Origin: Lolium rigidum
Lineage: Eukaryota > Streptophyta > Magnoliopsida > Poales > Poaceae
Assembly (NCBI RefSeq): GCF_022539505.1
Contig: NC_061510.1
Span: 224,648,043 to 224,712,042, forward strand
Direction: 5' to 3'
Length of the DNA stretch: 64,000 bases
The notes beneath the pieces were generated by a model, which searched no databases, was not told the origin of the DNA, and saw only the letters and a program-made list of their open reading frames with translations. The translations under genes and the position numbers were made by a program. The number at the start of each line of letters is the position of its first letter. Within the stretch, counting starts at the first letter, position 1. Positions 11,653 through 22,400 of the stretch are shown here, one piece after another.

Positions 11653-12711
11653 TTAGCAAAACCGCCCAGCCCATTTCCTTTGCTTGCTCCCTCCCAGTTG
11701 GCGCACAACCCTGTCATAATCTCCATGAGTTTGCCAAACATTTTCATAGCGAAAAGTGGGTCCCCCTGAGGGCCTTATGTTGCCATGCATCCTCAACTCA
11801 GTAACCACCATGCAATGATCAGACTGAACAGTACTCACATGCTTTACCTTGACCACTTGAAACTGCTGCAAGAGAGCTACATTGCCCAGCGATCTATCAA
11901 TCCGAGCTTTAACATTTACTCTTCCTTCCTTCCTATTATCCCAGGTATAAGGCAGTCCTGAAAAACCCAAATCTTGCAGTTCACAATCCTCCACTGCTTC
12001 TCTGAAATTTCTCATCTGCCATTCATCTCTAGGGTGCTCACTAAAATGTTCAGTATCATGTAATGTTTCATTGAAATCACCACAACATAGCCACGGACTA
12101 TTTCGGAGCGCATGAAGACGTCTCATCAACGTCCAGGTGTTATGTCTATTCTCACGCCTCGACTCACCATAAATACATGTGAACCTCCAGGGAGGGATAT
12201 ATCCTTTTTTATCCTGCACCATAACGTCAATATGATGTGCATTAAAACTCTTCAAGTCGACTGTAACAGAAGACGACCAGAAAATACCAATTCCACCACT
12301 TAGACCAACACTATCAACAGCAAATCCTCCGACAAACCCAAAGGTGCTAGCTAACTTCTCAACACGCTTTCCTTCGATCTTTGTTTCCATCACAAAGAGC
12401 AAAGTGGGATCTAACTGTTTCACTAATCCGCGAAACTCTCGAACTGCCTCGTGGTTCCCAAGCCCCCGGCAGTTCAGTCCTACACAATTCATTGATCCCG
12501 GTGCGGCTGCTGTCGTCGTGGGGAATAGACAGATGCCATAGGATGGCTTATGTTGGGGCCGAATGGACGCTAGAGAATTCGGGGGAGGGTTTGCGATTAG
12601 ATGGGATGAACTTCCAGATGCTTTCCTCAAGAACTTAGCCAAGGCTATAGGTAGAAGAAGAAAGACATAAGGAAGAACTCGCTCTAGATCATCTTCTTTA
12701 TTGATCTCCAC
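11653..12711 (-). pseudogene. LINE ORF2, endonuclease domain
   Basis: APE-like endonuclease that nicks target DNA for target-primed reverse transcription. The natural domain start is the ATG complementary to 12490-12492, reading MNCVGLNCRGLGN. Conserved family features follow: FVMETKIEGKRV (catalytic Glu), the CIYGESRR stretch, WLCCGDFNETL with the GDFN motif, GLPYTWDNRK, RIDRSL and QSDHCMVV with the catalytic Asp-His. The frame is open upstream to 12711, but that part is probably flank. The frame closes at 11653 before the reverse transcriptase, so the ORF2 is broken between the domains. Confidence 0.85.
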
Positions 12712-13228
12712 AGGTTACAAGTTTCTGAGTACAAAGGCTCTCTTATGCGTACGTGCCTCTAGAGGGCTACCCCCTATCCTTATATAGGGGAGAGGGTGGC
12801 TTACAGGGGAAGAAACCCTAATGGCATCTTTGACTAGACAAACTACTTTACAAAGTTACTTTAATCATAGATGACACCGGGGTCTTCTTTAATCGGGGAG
12901 GCTGACGTCCTCCGGCTTCTTTCATCGTCATCCTCTTCTTTATCGTCAGGCCTTCGTTTAAAGCTACTTTGCTTAGCTCATCTTTGTCCTCTAGCTCTGG
13001 AGAGAATCTTTGACCAGTCCTGCCGACGTGCTACAGTGTACTTCTTACCGGTAGCCCGGGGTCTTTTCTATCCGGTTCCGGTACACCCCTTCTGGGGATA
13101 CCGGCTTAGCTTCACTTAGTCAAATCCTTAACTTCGTGCTCCGGTATAAACATTAAACCGGTATCTTGATGGTCTAAACCATCCGGTTTTGGCATGCCTT
13201 TGGCATACCGGGGGTCATCCCCCCAACA
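12660..13228 (-). repeat. 3' LTR of a minus-strand Gypsy element (partial)
   Basis: The right end reads, on the minus strand, TGTTGGGGGGATGACCCC, a typical LTR start, and it is directly preceded (minus sense) by a polypurine-like CGGGGACTAA (13229-13243). The left end is lost at the junction with the LINE. The sequence is rich in the word ACCGG. Family not named with confidence. Confidence 0.65.
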
Positions 13229-13678
13229 TTAGTCCCCGAAGCTGGTATAGTCCGGTGGATCTTATCCGACGGACCATGCCAGGTTCTTAAGGTACCGGTT
13301 TAATCTTTCCAGCGATGAGCTTAGATCTCCGGCATCTTTCCCGGACTTACTTCTTTCCCTCTTTTCAAAGTGCCTCCGGTATCTTATTCCCCAACATCTT
13401 TAGACATTAACTCTCTCCTCGGCGAAGTCGAGAATTTCTCGGACACAGTGCCTGTCAGTGACATGCGCACTGTGTCTGACGCGCCAGTGTCAGAGGTCAC
13501 TTCCCTTCGGCTTCTGCGCCCGCATTTATGGCGCCACACCGGATCCTCGCAGCCGTTTTGGATCCGTGTGGCCTCCCTGTGGCATGTTATTTTCCGCACG
13601 TATATCTGCGTGCCACGTGGCGGCCCACGAGGCGGACCGCCGCGGCCCAATGGTTTTCGGCCCACTTCGTCTTCTCTC

Positions 13679-13685
13679 TATATAA
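13679..13685 (+). promoter_or_regulatory. TATA box of the antisense gene
   Basis: TATATAA in the context CTCTATATAAGGGAGG, followed by a pyrimidine-rich leader. It faces away from the LTR and towards the spliced antisense frame beginning at 14165. Confidence 0.55.
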
Positions 13686-14164
13686 GGGAGGAGCGATTCC
13701 ACTTCGTCTTCTTCTTCGCATTTGCCCCCATTTCCAGAGCACTTCGAGCCCTTCGCTCCCTTGCTTCCTCGTCGCCGCCGGTCGCCGCTAGAGCACTTCT
13801 CCTGTCGACGTTGCGACGCTGCTCTCGCTGCGCCGAAGCTCTTCGTCGCGCGGAGTTCCTGCAGCGTTCCTTCCTCGCTGCTGATTCGGGCTTCCTCCGG
13901 CGGACCTCACCCTTCTCCGTCGCCAGCCTTCGTCGACGGCCAGGGGCTCACCATTTCCTCGGTGAACCTCTCCCTAAGCGCCTCCGCAGCCTCAGGTTAG
14001 GCCCAATATGCATTTACCTCTTTTCTCTTAGCTTTCCAGATCTTGGGCCGGTAGAGTATGTATTTCCTTTTTATTTTTCTTTTTCTCTTACTCGTAGATC
14101 TTCGCGCGAGGGTCTTTTTGGGGAAAACTGTTTCACGGTAGATACAGGCGTCCTCCAGATCCAC

Positions 14165-17100
14165 ATGTATAGCGAAGAATCTCTTCTCGCCTCCTCTTCT
14201 AGTAGTCAAGGAAGTAGCACTTCCGACGGGCTGACCGAAGATCTCGCTCGGATGGAAACTGAATCCGGCAAAGACCAAGAGGTCGGCACCTCCAGCCGGG
14301 CCCCCGGAAAGGATCTTTCCGTATCACACGCGGAGCCTGGAGAGGTTCCGACGTGACACAACATGAGATCGACTGGCTCTACCGGTCTAGGAGGATACCG
14401 GAGACGGTTTCCTGCCGGCTTCCTGGCGACGAGATCGAACCGGTGCTCAGACCCGGTGAGGTCGTTGTCTTTCTTGCTCACTTTGAGCGTGGCTTAGGCC
14501 TTCCTGCCTCTGACTTCTTCCGCCAATTTCTTGACTTCTATCGACTCTAGCCTCATCACCTTCCCGGCAACGTCGTTTTTTTATCTTTCTTGTTTTGTGG
14601 CCTTCATGGAAGGCTACATCAGCATCCGTCCCGCTCGCGAGACCTTTGCCCGCTTCTTCTCTCTCCGGATCAACTCGGTCCAGGGCAAGGATATTCCCAA
14701 GCCCAAACCCCCCGTACAATGCGGGTCTTGTATCATCGGCTCCCGCCAAGGGAGCCCCTTCTTTAAGTTCAACGGCCTCGAGTCTTGCCTGTTGTGGCAG
14801 ACGACGTTCTTCTACGTGAAGAATGAGGGCGCCGCTGACCTCATTAATCTGCCGCCCTTCAATCCGGCGTCGCCCACCAAGGTCAACTGGAACTACAACC
14901 CCGGTACGGATCACATAGAGACGAACCGGGTGGTACGCTTCATGTTGAAGCTGATGAAGGAGACCAACATCTGCTCCGATGATATCATCCGCACCTTCAT
15001 CTGCCGCCGGGTGCTTCCCCTTAAGCGCCGCGCTCACAAGATAAGCGAGATGTACGGCCCTGGCGATCCCACCAAGATCACCGGCCTACCCTTGAGCAAG
15101 GCGGATGTGGTCCTGAAGGCTAGTCAAATATGCCAAACGTACATGCCGGATGACTGGGAGTGGGGCTTTGTTCCTCTCAGCTCCCTCAACCCTCCAACCA
15201 AGGAAGTAAGAGACCGCACCCCCCGGGTTGCTCTACCGGTAACTTTTACGCTATGGCTAACTGTTTTTCTTTTTGTTTTTAGGCCAAGGACCGCTTCCCT
15301 CGCATCGAGTCAGATCGGCGAGGCCCTTGCCGGAAGCGCCCTTTGGACAAGGTTGATCCAGATCCCTTCGTCCCTTGGTACGATCTCAAGATGGGTCGCA
15401 TCCCCACTCAGCGCCCTGGTAACCCTTCTTCTGCGGCTTCCGGTTCCGACGATGAGCTCACCATGCTTGAGGTAGTTTCCTCTTCCGGTCTCTCATATTT
15501 TGTCGCCTATTTCCTTCGGTAGACGCTCCCTCAGCTGTCCCCGAACCACAGGTCCACGAGCACGTGCCTCCCCTGCAGGCCGAGGTCGGGCATGAGTTCC
15601 TGGATAAGCTCATGCCCTAGAGCAAAAAAGAACAAGGCGCCTGCTGCTGACGCCGGCTCTAGCCAAGCTCCTCCCGCCAAACGCTCCCGGACGGAAGTCC
15701 TTGGGGGAAGGCAAGTAGGCACGAGGCGCTACAAGCATAAGCAGATGCCGGTCTCTTCCGGGTAAGTTCTTTATTTCTCTATTTGCTTCGTTTTCCAAAC
15801 TTTTCCTTTCTCTTTGCTGTTTTTGATCTTTCCTCTCCTTTTTGTTCAGCCCTGCTCTCCAGCAGTCCAAGAGCGCCAGCGGCCCGAAGCCGGTGACCTC
15901 CGAGGGAACCGCAAGGGCTCAAACTCCTCCTCCTCAAACAAGCCCGGTACCATCCGGTACCGGCGACCTCTCTACCTCCCCTCTGGGAGGCACCAAAAGT
16001 GCGGGGCGCGCGGCCCCTACACCTCCTAATGACCGCGCGGAGGAGGATCTCACCTCCCCTCCCGAGAACCTGGATACCGGCGCCAGCAACACCGGCGCCG
16101 ATGACGAAGCTGCCGGACGGGCGGAACCTCTGGTTCCTCTCGCCCCGAGAAAGAAGAAGAAGAAGCACTCCAGCTCTTCCCCCACCAAGGCCGCGCCGGA
16201 TTCTTCCGTGTCGGCCTCCTCTACACCGCCCCCGGAAGCTCCTATTCTTGAGCCTACCGGGGCCACTCCAACACCGCCACCAAGCCAAGGACCTTCCGCG
16301 GCCAAGCCGAAGCCGCCGCCCGAGACCCCCAAGATCACAAAGTTCCTCAAGCCGGGGGCTTCTCGGAGGAAGGCCATGGAGGGCAGCGCCTCAGCCGGCG
16401 GCCCGCAGCCTCTAGTGCTGCACGTCAGCCCCGCCGCTGCTGTGGTCCAAGAAAAACCTTCCGGCCTCCTGGGCCGGATCGTTGAGCTGAAGTGCGGGGG
16501 CCGGGACCTGGGGCACCTCCTCCCCTACACCCAAAAGTGGAACGATGCGAATATATCCGCATCCACCCGCGGCCTGGGGAAGGACCGGCTTCCGGTGCCA
16601 GATCCTGCTGGACCTCGGTGCACAGAAGAACACTTCATGCGACTCAAGCGCGCAGTGAAGGAGTTCGACAACGCGTGGCACGACGCCACCAGCAACGTGG
16701 TGGTAAGTTCCATCAATCTTTTTGCAACTTTTTTGTTGATGCCGGTTTCTTTCTTTCCGGATCTTGTCTATCTTCCCAGTCCCCGAGTTTCGTGTTGAGA
16801 CAATAGCTCTTAGCGCGAAACTTAGGCAAAAACTTGAAAAACCGGCATAGCCAGTCCCCGAGTTTCGGGTTGAGAGCGCAGCTCTTAGCGCGAAACTTAG
16901 GTAAAAGCATGGAGAAAACCGGCTTCTTTCTTACAATTATTTTCCTTTGAACAGAGCACGGCGGATGCTCGGAAGCAGCTCTTCGAGGAGCTTCTCTGGG
17001 AGCATCGGGACCTTGCCGAGGCCCACAGCCACTGCCAAGGTTTGTTTCCTATTTTCCCTCCGGCATCTTCTTACCGGAACGTTTTCTTTTCTAACACTTA

Positions 17101-17864
17101 TGAACTTTTTGTCCAACAGCTGTCCCGGAGGCTACCATCGAAGCCCTCAAGGTCCAGATCACCGCACTCCAAGGTACCGCTTTTCCTTTTCCGGTTAACT
17201 CTTGCTTTTCCGGGCAACTTTTCTAACACTTTTCTTTCCGGTACCCAGGTGAAAAGGAGCAGCTCATCAAGGAGCACCACGAGGCACTGGATGCCCAGAA
17301 GACCGCCTACAGGGAGCTCAAGGAACAGGCTATCCAGGCCGCGCTTCAGCATGACCAAGAGCTGAAGGATGCCAAGGCAGCAGCCGAAGCCAGCCGGCGG
17401 AGGTTGTGGATGATTCCGCGAACTCCACCTGCGGTGCCGAGGGCAGAGCTGGAGGAGGAGAGGAAGGCGCGGAAAGCGGCAGAGCGCCATATTGAGGTTA
17501 TGACCACTGATCATAAGGAATATGATCGGCTGGTCATGCAGATTGATGCGCTGGCTCTCAGTAAGCTCTTGCCTTGTCCCTTCTTTCGCTTATAAGCTTT
17601 TTCTCTTTGAAAGTGTATTCGTGTTTCTTTTCCTTCTGGTAGATTGTTTTCCGGTATCTTAAGCTTATGCCTTTCCCTTCTTCCTGTAGAGCACTTCCCT
17701 GACTCTCAGACGCATGCCGTGAAAAAGGTGATGGAGGATCGGGTGGCGCGAGAGTTCCCCAACATGGACGCGCACTGGGACGGGTACGACTATTTGGTCG
17801 CCCTTTCCGCCCGAGTCCAACATATGCGCTCAGTGGACCGGCACCTTGCCGATCTACCGGACGT
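14165..17864 (+). pseudogene. Multi-exon antisense gene of a Gypsy element ('putative gypsy type transposon' domain plus coiled coil)
   Basis: This gene runs opposite to its host retroelement. From ATG 14165 a Ser-rich, acidic N-terminus (MYSEESLLASSSSSQGS) leads into a globular domain: FERGLGLPASDFFRQFLDF, FYLSCFVAFMEGY, WQTTFFYVKNEG, FICRRVLPLKRRAHKI and YMPDDWEWGF. I recognise this as the grass domain called 'putative gypsy type transposon' (Pfam Transposase_28). Seven GT-AG introns can be placed: 15206-15282, 15472-15522, 15762-15849, 16703-16954, 17040-17119, 17174-17248 and 17561-17689. Exon 4 is Pro/Ser-rich and low complexity; exons 5-8 are coiled coil (ELEEERKARKAAERHIE). A frameshift near 14355, a stop near 14550 with another shift, and the insertion of element A at 17865 break it. 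Function unknown. Confidence 0.65.
16777..16909 (+). repeat. Duplicated hairpin inside an antisense-gene intron
   Basis: Two copies, 75 bp apart (starting at 16777 and 16852), of a unit that begins CAGTCCCCGAGTTTCG. Each contains an inverted pair: AGTTTCGxGTTGAGA opposite CTCTTAGCGCGAAACT. The unit lies within the 16703-16954 intron. Confidence 0.6.
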
Positions 17865-19379
17865 TGATACGTCCAATTTGCATCACTATTTTATATCATA
17901 ATTTTCTGTTATTCATTGATATATTTCATATTGGGACACAATACTTATGTTATTTCATCTATTTTGCATGTTTCATGATTATTTGGAGATCGAGCACCGG
18001 AGCCGAGATTCTCGCTGGAAAAAGCATTGTCGGGATGCAATATTTCGGAAGATCAACTGTGGAAGGAAGTTTTACCAAAAATCCTATTTTTCCGGATGAC
18101 GAAGGAAGCCGAAGGGGGAGCCACCTGGACCCAAGGTGGGCCCACACCATAGGGCGGCGCGGCCCATGGCCTGGCCGCGCCGCCATGTGGTGTGGGGCCC
18201 CCTCGGCCTCTTTCGCCTCCTTTTCTTCGCGAAACCCTTCGTCCCGAAGACCTAAGCCACAGAGGGATCCTCACGAAGGGTTATAGCCGCCTCTGCGGGG
18301 CGGAGAACACCAGAGAGAAAAGAGCTCTCCGGCGGGCAGGAATCCACCGGGGAAATTCCCTCCCGGAGGGGGAAATCGACGCCATCGTCACCGCCATCGA
18401 GCTGGACATCATCTCCATCACCATCATCATCATCTCCACCATCATCACCGCCATCTCCACCGCTGGACATCGTCACCGCTGTAGCAATTTGGGTTTGATC
18501 TTGATTGTTTGATAGGGGAAACTCTCCCGATACTCGATTTCTACTTGTTATTGATGCTATTGAGTGAAACCATTGAACCAAGGTTTATGTTCAGATTCTT
18601 ATTCATCATCATATCACCTCCGATCATGTTCCATATGATGTCTCGTGAGTAGTTCGTTTAGTTCTTGAGGACATGGGTGAAGTCTAAATGTTAGTAGTGA
18701 ATTATGGTTGAGTAATATTCAATGTTATGATATTTAAGTTGTGGTGTTATTCTTCTAGTGGTGTCGTGTGAACGTCGACTACACGACACTTCACCATTAA
18801 TGGGCCTAGGGGAATGCATCTTGTACTCGTTTGCCAATTGCGGGGTTGCCGGAGTGACGAAACCTAAACCCCCGTTGGTATATCGATGCGAGGAGGGATC
18901 GCAGGATCTCGCAGTTTAAGGCTGTGGTTAGATTTATCTTAATTACTTTCTTGTAGTTGCGGATGCTTGCAAGGGGTATAATCACAAGTATGTATTAGTC
19001 CTAGGAAGGGCGGTACATTAGCGTAGGTTCACCCACACAACACTTATCAAAACAATGAAGATTAATCAACTGTATGTAGAGAAAGCACTAGACTAAAATC
19101 CCGTGTGTCCTCGAGAACGTTTGGTCATTATAAGTAAACAAACCGGCTTGTCCTTTGTGCTAAAAAGGATTGGGCCACTCGCTGCAATTATTTCTCTCGC
19201 ATTTTACTTACTTGTACTTTATTCATCCGTTACATCAAAACCCCCTGAATACTTGTCTGTGAGCATTTACAGTGAATCCTTCATCAAAACTGCCTGCAAT
19301 ACCTTCTGCTCCTCGTTGGGATCGACATTCTTACTTATCGAAGATACTACGATACACACCCTATACTTGTGGGTCATCA
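17865..19379 (+). repeat. Element A 5' LTR
   Basis: Starts TGATACGTCC and ends GGGTCATCA just before the primer-binding site. It contains an ATC/CAT-rich microsatellite (about 18410-18465). Confidence 0.75.
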
Positions 19380-19390
19380 AGACTATTTTC

Positions 19391-19408
19391 TGGCGCCGTT
19401 GCCGGGGA
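19391..19408 (+). other. Primer-binding site of element A (tRNA-Asp type)
   Basis: TGGCGCCGTTGCCGGGGA, 12 nt after the LTR. Its complement, ending CAACGGCGCCA, matches the 3' end of plant tRNA-Asp as I recall it. Confidence 0.65.
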
Positions 19409-19494
19409 GTGAAGCGCTATTGGTAAGTGGAATTGGTAAGGAAAACCTTTACTGTTTGTGCTGATTTTATTTCTGCCTGCTGCTATAAGTCATT

Positions 19495-22400
19495 ATGGAG
19501 AGATCTTCTCTTCAAATTCTATTTGGGAAATCTACTACTACTGCAACGGTAGTGGATGAGGCGCCAGGTGAGGAAGTGTTGAACGTTGGTTGTTGTTTAT
19601 TCCATAAACCCTAGATACATATTTATAGTCCAAGGGACTTTCTAATTCAGGTGTGCACCTAACCGTGCATGGGTCAAACTCTATCTAACCGACACGTATC
19701 CTAATATGTTACAGATACACGGGCCAACTAGCCCAAGCTTTGCATGTAAGGCCGATTCACGTACTTCTTCTATATATATATATATTCTTCAAATCCATCT
19801 TGATCGCGGCCCTCCTTTGACTCGGTCAAATTCTGGTGATAACACATGCCCCCCTGGTTTTGGAAATGACATTTCCAAAATCATTAAGCTTTCTTTCGTC
19901 GGGTCATGTCGTGGCGAGCAAGACTGCCACGGAATCTTCCATCATTTCGCCTCGCCTCCCGGGCTTCTCCGCAAAAATCTTTGACAGCCTCAGCATCACT
20001 CCCTCGAAAACTGCAACAGCATTAAACTTCCACTGGGCTTCTTCTTTATTTAACCGTTCCGACCGATTAGCCCTCTTCATCCTCTTCCTCTGTTCTAGCC
20101 ATCGGCACCAAAAAACCCTCTTCCCTGTAGCAATGTCTTCCTCTTCCTCTTCCCCCTCAGGCCTCCCCCTCCAACCGTCGCCGAAGAACAAGAATGAGGA
20201 CGCCCTCCACTCCGGGGCGAACCCCATCTCCTCCGACAAGGAGGAGAAAGAAGGAGAAGTAGAGAAAACCAGGGCCTCCCCTTCCACCAAGCTCCCTCTG
20301 AAGAAGCGCTCCCGCATGTGGGCGGACAGCGAGGACGAAGATGATGACAAGGAAGGAGAGGAGGAGGGGGAGGAAGATGATTCCTCCTCTTCTGCTGGGT
20401 ACCCGCCGACGAAACGCTTCCGCTTTTGGGCGGACAGCGAGGATGATGATGATGACGAGGAGGACGAAGCTCCGTCCAAAGGCTGGGGCAGCAGCGACGA
20501 GGAGCTTCCTGGGAGCAGCGCCGACGACCTCGACGACGGCGATGATGAGGACAGCGACGACTAGTAGAGCAGGACTAGTAGTAGCAATGCACTAGGCACC
20601 AGATCCCTCTTTTGAGAGCCATCGGCTCTTCTTGTAAAGCTGCTCCTTTGAACTAATGATAATTGTTCTCCCGATTTATCTTTCAATTAGTTCAATTTCA
20701 ATCCTTCAGCTTATCACACCAAGGCCGATAGCAACGTATCAGACCCTTCCTTTTCCAAATCCCCTTCACTTTCAGGGGCTCTCTGAGACCATTGCTAACT
20801 CAAGCTGAGATGTAAAACCAACCGATTTCAACAAAATCGGCTCCCTGTAGCAAAGGGTCCTACGGGGCAAGCTGCCCCCCGAGCCTTAGTCGAGGCGGGA
20901 AAGGTAGTGAGTCAGCCCAATATGCTGCCATTGGCCTCAAATCATAACGCAGAGCCAGCCGATTTCAACAAAATCGGCTTCCCAGAGCAGAGAAATTTCA
21001 GGGTGAGCTGCCCCCGAGCTTCTTCAATCCACTTCTTTGCCTTTGCAGGTCAGATTGGCTCCTTTCCTTTGGTGGATCTGATGCAACCCCCCTTCAACCT
21101 GATCTGCACATCCATGCTGCTCTTGGCATTGTTCTTGAAGAGAGGATCCGAGCCATTAAACCACTCCATTAAGGAGTTCTTCCATTAGTGTTTCTCTTCA
21201 TAGCCCAGTTCCTGCTCCATCGATCCTCTGATCATAACAGTTATATCCTTAAGTCGATGGCCACGCATCGGCTGTGCTTAATTTTTTTTTGAATTTTTAC
21301 GGCCGATTTATGTATCGGCCCCCATACCTCAATATCCATCAACAAAGAATATCTTGGGCTGCTGTGTACTTGCAGGATGCTTCTACTGAATATCCTTGTG
21401 TTTTATCCACCTAGGTTCCCCCCCGAGCCGATTCTGTCAAAAGACTTGATGGTATCGGCTCTTTAGGTAATCCATGCTGGATCAAATGTTGAACCCAGGC
21501 AGAATGGATGGTGAGGATAATTTTGGCCGATTGCTGAAATCGGCCTCCACGTTGCTTGCTCGATGAAGGTTTTGTAATGTTCCTCCATAAATTTTTGGGG
21601 TCGATCACAAGGATCAGCCTCGCCATACTTTCTCATTGGTTTGCTCTTGCTACTCGTTCAGGCCGGTAGATAAAACCAGCCCAATCTCTGACTTTATCAT
21701 GTTGGTGCGCTTGCTGTCGTCCACCTTGAGTGCATCGTGTAATCGTGGAGCACTAAGCTTCGTCGGAAGGACGAGTACCATGTTCGTGCCAGCCGATGTT
21801 TCATCATCGGCTTTCCTCTGCTTGGGGCGCCACTCCATTTTACGTGGACGACCCTCTTCATCCAGGGTTCGCTGAACTTTCGCAGCCAGATCAGGCCTTG
21901 CCTTCCTCAATGTATGCAAGTATAACCTTTCGGCTTCCTCCAGGCCGCGCAATCGGCCGAACCCTGCGCTTTTGGGAACGGCTGAGTCCATCAGGGCACC
22001 ACCTTGGCCGGTGGTACCTGTCTTCTTCTCCCTCGTCTTCTGAATCCTCGAGATCTTCCAACCGAGGAGACTCAGCGCGTTTGCTTTGTGGCGGGAGAGG
22101 CCCTAGGCGCTTGAACACGGACACGTTGGCTGTCTCCTTCTTCTTCTGGTTGCATTCTGGGCAATTGCCGATTGTTGGCAATCGGCTCATTCCTGAATCC
22201 AAGTAGTGTCTGAAGAAGGGGCAGTCCCAGTGCCTATCCTCGTCGACTCGCTCCCCCGACTTTTCCTTGGCACGGCGCTCGTGCTCCTCCTCCTTGCGAT
22301 CATGCCGACGACGTCTCCTGTCGTCCCTAGCCAGATGATCTTCTTCATCATCGTCGTTGTATCGCCGGCGTTGGTCATACTGACTCACATACTTGTTGAG

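Larger units (their letters stand above)
8254..12660 (-). mobile_element. L1-type LINE with RNase H, 5'-truncated
   Basis: Minus-strand ORF2 with endonuclease, reverse transcriptase, zf-RVT and RNase H in the order of plant L1-clade elements. The 3' end is near an A-run (minus strand) at 8254-8261. ORF1 is missing: only about 170 bp precede the endonuclease start before sequence of a Gypsy LTR begins (about 12650-12670), as expected from incomplete target-primed reverse transcription. Exact 5' junction and target duplication not determined. Confidence 0.8.

Noticed and set aside
8240..12730. Target-site duplication for the LINE
   Set aside because: CTGAGTA occurs near both ends, but the match is short and the 5' junction is not fixed, so it was not claimed.
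19391..19408. tRNA-like sequence at the primer-binding site
   Set aside because: Only 18 nt complementary to a tRNA 3' end; no tRNA gene structure. No other tRNA or rRNA gene was recognised in the window.
19904..20479. Minus-strand Ser-rich frame opposite the acidic ORF
   Set aside because: Ser runs arise from reading Asp/Glu codons backwards; the conserved blocks shared with element C are on the plus strand.
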